A stretch of 5,772 bases of DNA from Pseudomonadota bacterium (GTDB lineage: Bacteria > Pseudomonadota > Alphaproteobacteria > Rhizobiales > Hyphomicrobiaceae): assembly GCA_023390485.1 (NCBI GenBank), contig JAEWCT010000367.1, positions 1 to 5,772 of the forward strand. Direction: 5' to 3'. Both the position numbers and the translations under genes were made by a program. Shown piece by piece: positions 1-5,590 of the stretch; positions within the stretch are counted from its first letter, which is position 1, and every line of letters starts with the position of its first letter. The notes under the pieces are model-generated. The model was given only the letters and a program-made list of their open reading frames with translations, searched no databases and was not told the origin of the DNA.

Positions 1-117
1 GCCGACATGGGCGCGCTCGATTGGCGCCGTCACCGTGAAATCATGGAAACCGCCTACCATCACACCCGCGCGGAAATCGAATTGCGTGGCTGTGATGACT
101 GGACAAGGAATTCCTGA
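1..117 (+). CDS. C-terminal end of an unidentified protein (5'-truncated by the window)
   Basis: Reading frame 1 is open from the first base to a TGA at 115-117 and gives 38 residues, starting ADMGALDWRRHREIMETAYH and ending in DDWTRNS. The peptide is polar and looks like an amphipathic helix (about residues 5-30) with a short polar tail. It has coding-like composition and no membrane segment. I do not recognise the family from so little sequence. The pattern of a hydrophobic-Asp-Trp turn followed by a helix with a Tyr and spaced Arg/Glu is faintly like the last helix of some patatin-like hydrolases, but that is only an impression. The gene is on the same strand as the patatin lipoprotein that begins about 155 bases further on. 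A perfect inverted repeat covers its stop codon. Confidence 0.55.
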   Translation, partial: ADMGALDWRRHREIMETAYHHTRAEIELRGCDDWTRNS

Positions 118-122
118 ATTCC
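107..122. repeat. 16-bp inverted repeat with 2-nt spacer over a stop codon
   Basis: GGAATTC (107-113) and GAATTCC (116-122) are perfect reverse complements separated by two bases. The second arm includes the last two bases of the TGA at 115-117. The spacer is too short for a normal RNA loop and no T-run follows, so it does not look like an intrinsic terminator. It could be a protein-binding site or chance. Its AT-rich core stands out from the GC-rich surroundings. Confidence 0.5.
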
Positions 123-146
123 CCGGCCTGCATGGCGTTTGGGCAG

Positions 147-158
147 CCAAATATTTGG
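147..158. repeat. 12-bp perfect palindrome CCAAATATTTGG
   Basis: This is a perfect, uninterrupted palindrome in the gap upstream of the patatin lipoprotein gene. It lies about 50 bases before the candidate -35 element at 210. It is AT-centred in a GC-rich gap and has the form of an operator for a dimeric regulator. No regulator can be named. Confidence 0.45.
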
Positions 159-209
159 TGAATCGCGTTTTTATGGTCAGACTGAGCCTTTTGCGGCATT
201 GCAGCAGCC

Positions 210-239
210 TTGACGGTGCCGTAAACCGTAAGCTGTATC
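210..239 (+). promoter_or_regulatory. Candidate sigma-70-type promoter for the patatin lipoprotein gene
   Basis: A TTGACG hexamer at 210-215 matches five of six bases of the -35 consensus. TGTATC at 234-239 is a weak -10 (three of six) at an 18-base spacing. Transcription would begin near 246. That would rule out the upstream TTG at 246 as a start codon and fits the preferred GTG at 273. In alphaproteobacteria the -35 is often the better conserved element, which makes this reasonable but not proven. Confidence 0.35.
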
Positions 240-272
240 TGGGGCTTGGGATGTCGTCGGGGGTTGTTTAGC

Positions 273-1526
273 GTGGCAAGGCCGAGGCTTCATGTCGGGC
301 TGATGCTGGTCGCAGCGCTTGCCGTATCCGGCTGCGCGGCCACGATGCCCCGCAACGGCATCAGCAGCGCCAAATTGGCCGAGACCGCCGAGATCCCTGG
401 CATGCCCGGCGTTCGCTTCTGGGCGGACGAAGTGCCCCGCAATCCCATCGCAGAAATCCGCCGCCGCACGGCACACATGCCGCCAATCGGGCAGACTGCC
501 AAAATGCGGGATGGCCGAAAGGTCATCGAAACGCTGGCGCTGTCGGGAGGCGGATCGGACGGCGCCTTCGGCGCTGGCGTCCTTGCGGGCTGGTCGAAGC
601 GCGGCGACCGTCCGGAATTCCAGGTCGTAACCGGCGTCAGCGCCGGCGCCATCATCGCCCCCTTCGCGTTCCTCGGACCGTCGGAAGACGATTCACTCCA
701 CACCATCTGGACCCAATACAAGCAAGACGAGGTCGTCACGCCGGAAATCTTCTCAGGCCTGTTCGGCGGACCTGCCCTCGCGAGCACCGCGCCGCTTGAG
801 GGCCTGATCGCGCAATACATCGACCGGCGCTTCCTCGACAGGGTCGCAGCCCAGTACGAGCGCGGCCGCGTCCTCCTCGTGCTGACAACGAATCTCGACG
901 CCCAGCGCCCGGTCGTTTGGAACATGGGTGAAATCGCGCTCAACCGCAGCCCCGAAGCCACGCAGCTTTTCCGCAAAGTCATCCTCGCATCCGCCGCCAT
1001 CCCGGCGGCCTTTCCGCCCGTCAAGATCGAGGTCGAGGCGGGTGGGCAAAACTACGACGAGTTGCACGTTGACGGCGGCACGACGCGAGAAGTTTTTGTG
1101 AGCCCGGTCGAAGCTCCGCTCAGCGCCTTCGACTCGCTTTATCCGAACCCGCCGCTGCGCCGCTATTTCATCATCAAGAACGGCAAGGCGACGCCGGACC
1201 AGGAAGTCGTCAAGCCGACGACGTTGCAGATTGCCGCCCGATCGATCTCAACGTTGATCAAGAGCCAAAATCAGGGCGAGCTTTATAAGATCTATCGGAT
1301 CGCACACGATGGCGGGGCAGACTTCAATTTCATGGCCGTGCCACCCTCGTTCCATATGCAGACGAAACAGATTTACGATCCGAAGTATCAGGCGGCCCTC
1401 TATGAAGAAGGCTTCTCCGAAGGCCGCAAGAATGTCTGGATGAAATCGCCACCCGGACAAGCTCCGGTTCTGCCGTCTCCCGACAGGGAACAGACATCCT
1501 CCGTCGCCGCGCCCGGCAGCGGCTGA
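273..1526 (+). CDS. Patatin-like phospholipase family lipoprotein
   Basis: Predicted acyl hydrolase of the patatin/PNPLA fold, which uses a Ser-Asp dyad on lipid acyl esters. With GTG 273 as start the product is 417 residues. Residues 1-20 form a lipoprotein signal peptide with basic residues, a hydrophobic core and a VSGC lipobox; the lipidated Cys is residue 21. A TTG at 246 would add nine residues and an ATG at 303 would remove the basic n-region, so GTG is preferred; GGGGG at 259-263 is a possible ribosome site. The family blocks are all present: the glycine-rich oxyanion loop GGGSDGAFGAG (92-102), the nucleophile elbow GVSAG with Ser123, the ASAAIPAAFPPV block (239-250) and the catalytic DGG with Asp267. 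The Pro/Ser-rich C-terminal tail looks disordered. The enzyme should be lipid-anchored and face the periplasm. It stands alone and converges on the DUF4236 gene. Substrate is unknown. Family confidence is high; exact start is moderate. Confidence 0.9.
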   Translation: MARPRLHVGLMLVAALAVSGCAATMPRNGISSAKLAETAEIPGMPGVRFWADEVPRNPIAEIRRRTAHMPPIGQTAKMRDGRKVIETLALSGGGSDGAFGAGVLAGWSKRGDRPEFQVVTGVSAGAIIAPFAFLGPSEDDSLHTIWTQYKQDEVVTPEIFSGLFGGPALASTAPLEGLIAQYIDRRFLDRVAAQYERGRVLLVLTTNLDAQRPVVWNMGEIALNRSPEATQLFRKVILASAAIPAAFPPVKIEVEAGGQNYDELHVDGGTTREVFVSPVEAPLSAFDSLYPNPPLRRYFIIKNGKATPDQEVVKPTTLQIAARSISTLIKSQNQGELYKIYRIAHDGGADFNFMAVPPSFHMQTKQIYDPKYQAALYEEGFSEGRKNVWMKSPPGQAPVLPSPDREQTSSVAAPGSG

Positions 1527-1553
1527 ACGGAATCGCCGACCGTCATCGCCATC

Positions 1554-1588
1554 AAAAAGCAAAGGCGCCCGGCGGCTAGCCCGGCGCC
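1554..1588 (-). terminator. Intrinsic terminator of the DUF4236 gene, minus strand
   Basis: GGCGCC at 1564-1569 pairs with GGCGCC at 1583-1588. Inside this are one C-C mismatch, a GGC/GCC stem (1571-1573 with 1579-1581) and a five-base loop. Read on the minus strand, the hairpin runs straight into TTTGCTTTTT (1563 down to 1554), the U-tract expected of a Rho-independent terminator. It begins 27 bases after the DUF4236 stop codon. On the plus strand only a weak AT stretch (CAATAATATA) follows, so help in ending the convergent patatin transcript is possible but less clear. Confidence 0.75.
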
Positions 1589-1603
1589 CAATAATATAGT
1601 CCG

Positions 1604-1618
1604 TGATCGTTGCGATCA
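1604..1618. repeat. Short inverted repeat at the DUF4236 stop codon
   Basis: TGATCG (1604-1609) and CGATCA (1613-1618) are perfect complements with a three-base loop. The second arm includes the stop codon of the minus-strand DUF4236 gene (1616-1618). It would form a small hairpin just before the main terminator in the transcript. The arms are short, so chance is a real possibility. Confidence 0.35.
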
Positions 1619-1912
1619 GAACCAGTGTGGCTGCCACCAATGCAGCAGCGCCTTCACCATCGTCGGTGAAATCAGATAGGCGACGCCGACGATGATCGCG
1701 ACCAGTATCAACCCGACGAACAGCGTCGTGCTCAGCGGCGTGCGATAGCTGAGGCCTGTGCCCGGAATGCCGAGCGTGACCTGCTCGCCGTTCTTGCCGA
1801 CGTTGACCGTCGCGCCATGGCCGCCGAGGCTGCCGCTGACACCCGTCTTGCTGAGATTGATGCGAACGCCGGGCAGAATGCTGATCGTCTTGCGGAAGCG
1901 GAAGTAACCCAT
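1616..1912 (-). CDS. Small DUF4236-domain protein with one C-terminal membrane helix
   Basis: The 98-residue product begins MGYFRFRKTI. It shows the DUF4236 pattern: an N-terminal FRFRK, then LPGVRINLSKTGVSGSLGG, then GATVNVGK and a closing GIPGTGLSYR (residues 48-57). The function of this domain is not established; it is a short glycine-rich beta unit found in many small bacterial proteins, often with membrane segments. Residues 62-81 form one strongly hydrophobic helix (TTLFVGLILVAIIVGVAYLI). A short Trp-rich tail, HWWQPHWF, follows. The frame is open further upstream to an ATG at 1957, giving 15 extra residues without domain character. The internal ATG at 1912 is chosen because the domain starts there and a strong GAGGAGA lies five bases before it. 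The gene lies 98 bases downstream of the HerA-like gene on the same strand and may be partly co-transcribed with it. Confidence 0.85.
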   Translation of the reverse strand: MGYFRFRKTISILPGVRINLSKTGVSGSLGGHGATVNVGKNGEQVTLGIPGTGLSYRTPLSTTLFVGLILVAIIVGVAYLISPTMVKALLHWWQPHWF

Positions 1913-1917
1913 ATCGT

Positions 1918-1924
1918 TCTCCTC
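1918..1924 (-). promoter_or_regulatory. Ribosome binding site fixing the DUF4236 start
   Basis: On the minus strand GAGGAGA is followed by five bases (ACGAT) and then ATG at 1912. This is a near-ideal Shine-Dalgarno sequence and is the main reason for the short 98-residue form over the longer frame starting at 1957. Confidence 0.8.
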
Positions 1925-1957
1925 AGCGGCAGGAGCTGCCGCGCGATTCTCCCACAA

Positions 1958-1986
1958 AAGCTAATGGTTTTATCCGTTACATTCAA
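1958..1986 (-). promoter_or_regulatory. Weak candidate promoter for the DUF4236 gene
   Basis: On the minus strand TTGAAT (1986-1981) could be a -35. TAGCTT (1963-1958), at a 17-base spacing, could be a -10, though it matches only three of six consensus bases. The -35 and most of the spacer overlap the inverted repeat at 1971-1992. If the promoter is real, a protein bound to that repeat could block it. Confidence 0.25.
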
Positions 1987-1992
1987 CGGATA
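1971..1992. repeat. 8-bp perfect inverted repeat between the HerA-like and DUF4236 genes
   Basis: TATCCGTT (1971-1978) and AACGGATA (1985-1992) are perfect reverse complements around a six-base spacer. The repeat lies 18 bases past the HerA-like stop codon. On the minus strand it is followed by AAAACC, not a T-run, so it is not a standard intrinsic terminator. It could be a Rho-type or attenuating hairpin at the end of the upstream gene, or an operator for the downstream gene. Confidence 0.55.
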
Positions 1993-2010
1993 GCCGCCGT
2001 CGTCCCCCGT

Positions 2011-3447
2011 TCATCCCTTGCCGCGGAGAATGTTTGAGAACGATGAAAGCCTCTGCTTTAATTGTCCGACGACCGTATTTCGCGATTGCAGCCGCTCGTG
2101 CGCCGATTCGCGGTCCAGTTCCTTCCCGTATTTCTGCAGGTTATCGCCATCGCTTTGAATGATGGCCTTCCGCTCTTCCGGCGTCAGCGGTCCGACGCGC
2201 GACATCGGCGGCCGGATGAGCGTCCGCTCCACCATCGACGGTTCGCCTTTACCGTGCAGAAGCGAGACCAGCGCTTCGCCGACCTTCAGTTCCTGAATGG
2301 CGCGCTCGGTGTCGATTTCGGGATTGGGACGGAACGTCTGCGCCGCTGCGCGAATGGCCTTCTGCTCCTTCGGTGTGAAGGCGCGAAGCGCATGTTGAAT
2401 GCGGTTGCCGAGCTGTGCCGAAACGCGATCGGGCACGTCGCCCGGGCTCTGCGTCACATAATAGACGCCGACGCCCTTCGAACGGATGAGCCGCGTGACG
2501 CGCTCGATCTGCTCGAGCACCGCCTTCGGCGCGTCGTTGAAAAGCAGATGCGCCTCGTCGAACAGGAATACGAGCTTCGGCTTGTCGAGATCGCCAACCT
2601 CGGGAAGCTTCTCGAACAGCTCCGGCAGCAGCCAGAGCAGGAACGGCGCGTAGAGGCGCGGCGTATTCATCAGCTTCTCAGCCGCGAGAACGTTCACCAC
2701 GCCTCGCCCGTCCGGCTGCACCTTGAGAAAGTCCAGGATGTCGAGCGCCGGCTCGCCGAAGAATTTAGCGGCGCCCTGCTCTTCGAGAACCAGAAGCCGG
2801 CGCTGAATGACGCCGACCGTCGCCGGCGCCACATGGCCATATTTGCTTCTGAGCGTCGAAGCCTTCTGGCCCATTTCGTCGATGACCGCCCGAAGATCCC
2901 TAAGATCGAGGATCGTCATCTTCTCGTCGCCCGCCGCGCGCTGATCTTCGGCCCAGCGGAACGCGATATTCAGCACGCCCTCTTGCGGCTCCGTCAGCTC
3001 CATCAAGCGCGAAAGCAGCAGCGGACCCATCTCCTGCACGGTCGCGCGCACGGGATGTCCGTCGACGCCGAAGATGTCCCAGAAGGCAGTCGGGAACGAT
3101 GTATTGCCGTATCGCGTCAGCCCGATTTCTTCAGCCCGCTCGACGAGCTTCGGCGACGGCTTGCCCTTTTCCGCAATGCCCGAAAGATCGCCCTTGATAT
3201 CGGCCGCAAAGACGGGAACGCCGGCCGCGGAAAATCCTTCCGCCAGGACTTGTAGCGTCACCGTTTTGCCGGTGCCCGTTGCGCCCGTGATGAGGCCGTG
3301 ACGATTGGCGAGCGCAAGCTCGATGCATTCGGGCTTCAACTCCGCGCCGGACTTGCTGACGCCGATGAGGATAAGCCCATCCTGCACATAGTCGCGAGGA
3401 TCGGCGACAGGCTCGCCAGCCCGGTCTGCGCCGTGCGTTCCAGTCAT
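2011..3447 (-). CDS. HerA-like/DUF853 P-loop ATPase (YjgR-type)
   Basis: The product is 478 residues, close to the usual length of the HerA-C/DUF853 family that includes E. coli YjgR. The family belongs to the HerA/FtsK group of ring-forming ATPases; archaeal HerA translocates DNA with the NurA nuclease, but the role of the bacterial stand-alone form is not settled. The Walker A motif GATGTGKT is at 55-62. The Walker B strand is at 292-300 (LVFLFDEAH) with Asp297 and Glu298. A VTQSP segment (331-335) and a [13 protein letters not shown] segment (347-359) follow as expected for the sensor and arginine-finger regions. There is no signal peptide or membrane helix, so it should be cytoplasmic. 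The open frame continues upstream to 3807 but becomes Ser/Arg-rich non-family sequence and runs into mutA. ATG 3447 is chosen for its GGAGG site and because homology begins there. No nurA neighbour is present in the window. Confidence 0.92.
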   Translation of the reverse strand: MTGTHGADRAGEPVADPRDYVQDGLILIGVSKSGAELKPECIELALANRHGLITGATGTGKTVTLQVLAEGFSAAGVPVFAADIKGDLSGIAEKGKPSPKLVERAEEIGLTRYGNTSFPTAFWDIFGVDGHPVRATVQEMGPLLLSRLMELTEPQEGVLNIAFRWAEDQRAAGDEKMTILDLRDLRAVIDEMGQKASTLRSKYGHVAPATVGVIQRRLLVLEEQGAAKFFGEPALDILDFLKVQPDGRGVVNVLAAEKLMNTPRLYAPFLLWLLPELFEKLPEVGDLDKPKLVFLFDEAHLLFNDAPKAVLEQIERVTRLIRSKGVGVYYVTQSPGDVPDRVSAQLGNRIQHALRAFTPKEQKAIRAAAQTFRPNPEIDTERAIQELKVGEALVSLLHGKGEPSMVERTLIRPPMSRVGPLTPEERKAIIQSDGDNLQKYGKELDRESAHERLQSRNTVVGQLKQRLSSFSNILRGKG

Positions 3448-3451
3448 ATCG

Positions 3452-3456
3452 CCTCC
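3452..3456 (-). promoter_or_regulatory. Ribosome binding site fixing the HerA-like start
   Basis: On the minus strand GGAGG is followed by CGAT and then ATG at 3447. This supports the 478-residue form over starts further upstream, which would overlap the divergent mutA gene. Confidence 0.75.
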
Positions 3457-3492
3457 ACGTATCCTCGAACTCGACTCGTTTCGCGCCGCTCC

Positions 3493-3633
3493 GGCCGGTG
3501 ATGCCATGCGCCGCGGCCTGAAGCAAACCGGCCCGATATGGCCTCGAAGCGCGGCAATTGGGCCGGTCTGCCAAGAATATTTCACACTCGCACCGGCCAC
3601 CTGAGCGGTATATCGGAAAGCGGGCGTGCCGGT
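3493..3633. repeat. Alternating ACCGGCC/GGCCGGT repeats in the divergent HerA-mutA intergenic region
   Basis: The 217 bases between the two divergent genes must hold both promoters, but I see no convincing -35/-10 pair on either strand. They do hold four exact copies of one 7-mer in alternating orientation: GGCCGGT at 3493-3499, ACCGGCC at 3527-3533, GGCCGGT at 3561-3567 and ACCGGCC at 3592-3598. Start-to-start spacings are 34, 34 and 31 bases. A degenerate copy, TGCCGGT, follows at 3627-3633 after 35 bases. Neighbouring copies form nested inverted repeats; the inner pair extends to ACCGGCCC/GGGCCGGT and the outer pair to GGCCGGTG/CACCGGCC. By eye I found no exact copy elsewhere in the window. 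The most likely reading is a multi-site operator for one or both genes. A looping RNA or chance in GC-rich DNA are alternatives. Confidence 0.6.
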
Positions 3634-3650
3634 AACGCCCTCTCGCCTGT

Positions 3651-3655
3651 GGGAG
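3651..3655 (+). promoter_or_regulatory. Likely ribosome binding site of mutA
   Basis: GGGAG lies nine bases before ATG 3665. A competing start, GTG 3626, has GGAAAG (3615-3620) five bases ahead and is in the same frame. It would add 13 residues ([13 protein letters not shown]) that do not look like a MutA N-terminus, so the ATG is preferred. Confidence 0.55.
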
Positions 3656-3664
3656 CCCAGTTGT

Positions 3665-5539
3665 ATGACGACCTCAACGACCGAACTGCATCTCGCCGAA
3701 GACTTTCCCGCCGCCAGCACTGAGCAGTGGCGCGGGCTGGTCGATAAGGCGTTGAAGGGCGCCGATTTCGAGAAGCGGCTCGTCACCCGCACGGCCGACG
3801 GCATCAAGATTAACCCGCTCTATACCCGCGGCGACGCCCTCCAGAGCGCGGTGAACGCGCTTCCGGGCTCAGCCCCCTTCACCCGCGGGACGAAACCCGT
3901 CCGCGACGGCCTCGGCTGGGATATCCGCACGTTCCACAGCGAGACGGATCCCAAGGCCCTCAACGCCGCGATCCTGGAAGATCTCGTCGGCGGCGTCACG
4001 TCGATCGCCCTTCAGGTCGGCGGCAACGGCCTGCCGCCGACAAAAGAAGCCTTCGCCTTGGCTCTCAACGAAGTCCTGCTCGACGTTTGCCCGATCGTGC
4101 TCGTCGCCCAGGAAAACTTTTTCGACGCTGCTCTGGCGCTCAATGCCGAATGGGAGGCGCGCGGCATCAAAGCGGCTGAACGGCAGGGCTCGTTCGGCGC
4201 CGATCCGCTCGGAACGCTGGCGATGAGCGGCCGCCTTTCTGAGCCCGTCGACACGGCGCTGGCACGCGCCGTCGCCTTGATAAATGCGACCGAGGCGAGC
4301 CCGCGCGTGCAAGTCATGACCGCCGACGGTGTCGTCGCGCACGTTGCCGGCGCGAGCGAGGCACAGGAACTCGCCTTCATGCTCTCCGCACTCGTCGCCT
4401 ATCTGCGAGCCGCCGAGCAAGGCGGAGTTCCGCCCGCCAAGGCCCTCCCGAAAATCAACGTCGCGCTCGCAGCGGACATCGACGAGTTCGCAACGATCGC
4501 GAAGCTGCGCGCCGCCCGCCGCCTGATCTGGCGCGTCGCCGATGCTTCGGGTGCTGGCGACGCTGCCTCCGCCGTCACGCTGAACTGCCCGACGTCCTAT
4601 CGCATCATGGCGAAGCGCGACCCTTGGACCAACATCCTGCGCACCACCATCGCTTGCGCAGGCGCGGCTCTCGGGGGCGCCGACGCCATCGTCGTCCTTC
4701 CCTTCACGTTCGCACTGGGCAAACCCGATGCCTTTGCGCGCCGCGTCGCTCGCAACATCCAGATCGTCTGTCAGGAAGAAAGCAATCTCGGCCGCGTCAA
4801 CGACCCGGCGGGCGGCTCCTGGTACGTCGAAAACCTGACCGAGGACATCGCGAAGAAGGCCTGGGAAATCTTCCAGGACATCGAAGCGCGCGGCGGCCTG
4901 CTCGCAAGCCTCCAGTCGGGCTACATCCAGGAGACGATCGCGGCGACCGCGGAAGCACGCGCCAAATCGATCGCGACGGTCCGGCAGGAGTTGACGGGTG
5001 TCAATGCCTTCCCGCTGCTCGGCGACGACGGCGTTCACGCGGAACCCTGGTCCGCGCCATCCCCGCCGACGGCCAAGGCCGCAATCGAAGTGGCACCGCT
5101 GAAGCCGCATCGCCTCGGCGAAGCCTTCGAAGCGCTGCGTGATTCCGCCGACGCTCACGGCGGATACGAAGTGTTTCTCGCCAGCATGGGTGAAATCGTC
5201 GATCACAACGTCCGCACGACCTGGACGAAGAACTACCTCGCCGCGGGCGGCATCACCGCGCTCGTGAGCGACGGCTACAAAACTCCGGAAGACGCCGTCG
5301 AAGCCTTCCGCGAATCCGGCGCTAGCGCCGCATGTATCTGCTCGTCAGATGCCGTCAACGCGACGCTCGCCGAACCGGTTGCGAAAGCATTGAAAGCCGC
5401 GGGCACCAAATTCGTCCTGATGGCGGGACGGCCGGGCGAAAAGGAAAGCGCGCTCAAAGCAGCAGGCGTCGACCAGTTCCTCTTCGCGGGAGCAGACGCC
5501 GTGGCGACCCTCAAGGGCCTGCAGCAGAAACTCGCCTAG
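3665..5539 (+). CDS. mutA: Methylmalonyl-CoA mutase small (beta) subunit
   Basis: This is the non-catalytic partner in the heterodimeric, adenosylcobalamin-dependent mutase that interconverts (R)-methylmalonyl-CoA and succinyl-CoA. The pathway is propionate breakdown or, in many alphaproteobacteria, ethylmalonyl-CoA assimilation. The product is 624 residues, normal for small subunits. The start [18 protein letters not shown], followed by [19 protein letters not shown], is typical. Residues of about 10-450 form the TIM-barrel domain and include [11 protein letters not shown] (379-389). Residues of about 480-624 form the B12-binding-like Rossmann domain, with [19 protein letters not shown] near the end. 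The DxHxxG cobalamin ligand motif is absent: the matching region (about 508-529) reads [22 protein letters not shown]. This separates it from the catalytic large subunit. No mutB follows; the next frame is a ClC-like channel. Upstream lies the repeat-bearing region shared with the HerA-like gene. Confidence 0.93.
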   Translation: MTTSTTELHLAEDFPAASTEQWRGLVDKALKGADFEKRLVTRTADGIKINPLYTRGDALQSAVNALPGSAPFTRGTKPVRDGLGWDIRTFHSETDPKALNAAILEDLVGGVTSIALQVGGNGLPPTKEAFALALNEVLLDVCPIVLVAQENFFDAALALNAEWEARGIKAAERQGSFGADPLGTLAMSGRLSEPVDTALARAVALINATEASPRVQVMTADGVVAHVAGASEAQELAFMLSALVAYLRAAEQGGVPPAKALPKINVALAADIDEFATIAKLRAARRLIWRVADASGAGDAASAVTLNCPTSYRIMAKRDPWTNILRTTIACAGAALGGADAIVVLPFTFALGKPDAFARRVARNIQIVCQEESNLGRVNDPAGGSWYVENLTEDIAKKAWEIFQDIEARGGLLASLQSGYIQETIAATAEARAKSIATVRQELTGVNAFPLLGDDGVHAEPWSAPSPPTAKAAIEVAPLKPHRLGEAFEALRDSADAHGGYEVFLASMGEIVDHNVRTTWTKNYLAAGGITALVSDGYKTPEDAVEAFRESGASAACICSSDAVNATLAEPVAKALKAAGTKFVLMAGRPGEKESALKAAGVDQFLFAGADAVATLKGLQQKLA

Positions 5540-5555
5540 ATCGAACCTTGCGGTA

Positions 5556-5590
5556 TTCGTGCAGCACACATCCGGACCAATACGCACGAA
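5556..5590. repeat. 7-bp inverted repeat after mutA, over the putative ClC start
   Basis: TTCGTGC (5556-5562) and GCACGAA (5584-5590) are perfect reverse complements with a 21-base spacer. No T-run follows, so it is not a standard terminator. The left arm contains the GTG at 5559 proposed as the start of the downstream gene, so in RNA the stem would cover that start codon. Confidence 0.4.

Noticed and set aside
290..1024. Minus-strand open frame of 244 codons within the patatin gene
   Set aside because: The plus strand carries all patatin motifs and a signal peptide; the antisense product is low-complexity Arg/Ser/Pro sequence.
1732..1986. Second minus-strand frame of 84 codons over the DUF4236 gene
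   Set aside because: It is the shifted frame of DUF4236 and reads as Ala/Ser/Arg repeats without a domain; the in-frame product matches DUF4236 and has the ribosome site.
2062..3255. Long plus-strand open frame of 397 codons antisense to the HerA-like gene
   Set aside because: It lies wholly opposite a well-supported ATPase gene, is very rich in Arg/Leu, has no recognisable motif and is explained by GC-rich codon bias.
3558..3581. Possible mutA promoter: TTGGGC followed by AATATT
   Set aside because: The spacing of about 12 bases is too short for a sigma-70 promoter, and no good -10 lies at 16-18 bases.
3448..3807. Upstream extension of the HerA-like frame by 120 codons
   Set aside because: The extension is Ser/Arg-rich without family similarity, overlaps mutA on the other strand, and the internal ATG at 3447 has its own GGAGG site.
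3869..5206. Long minus-strand open frame of 445 codons antisense to mutA
   Set aside because: It is fully opposite mutA, rich in Arg, Asp and Gly without domain motifs, and typical of an antisense shadow in GC-rich DNA.
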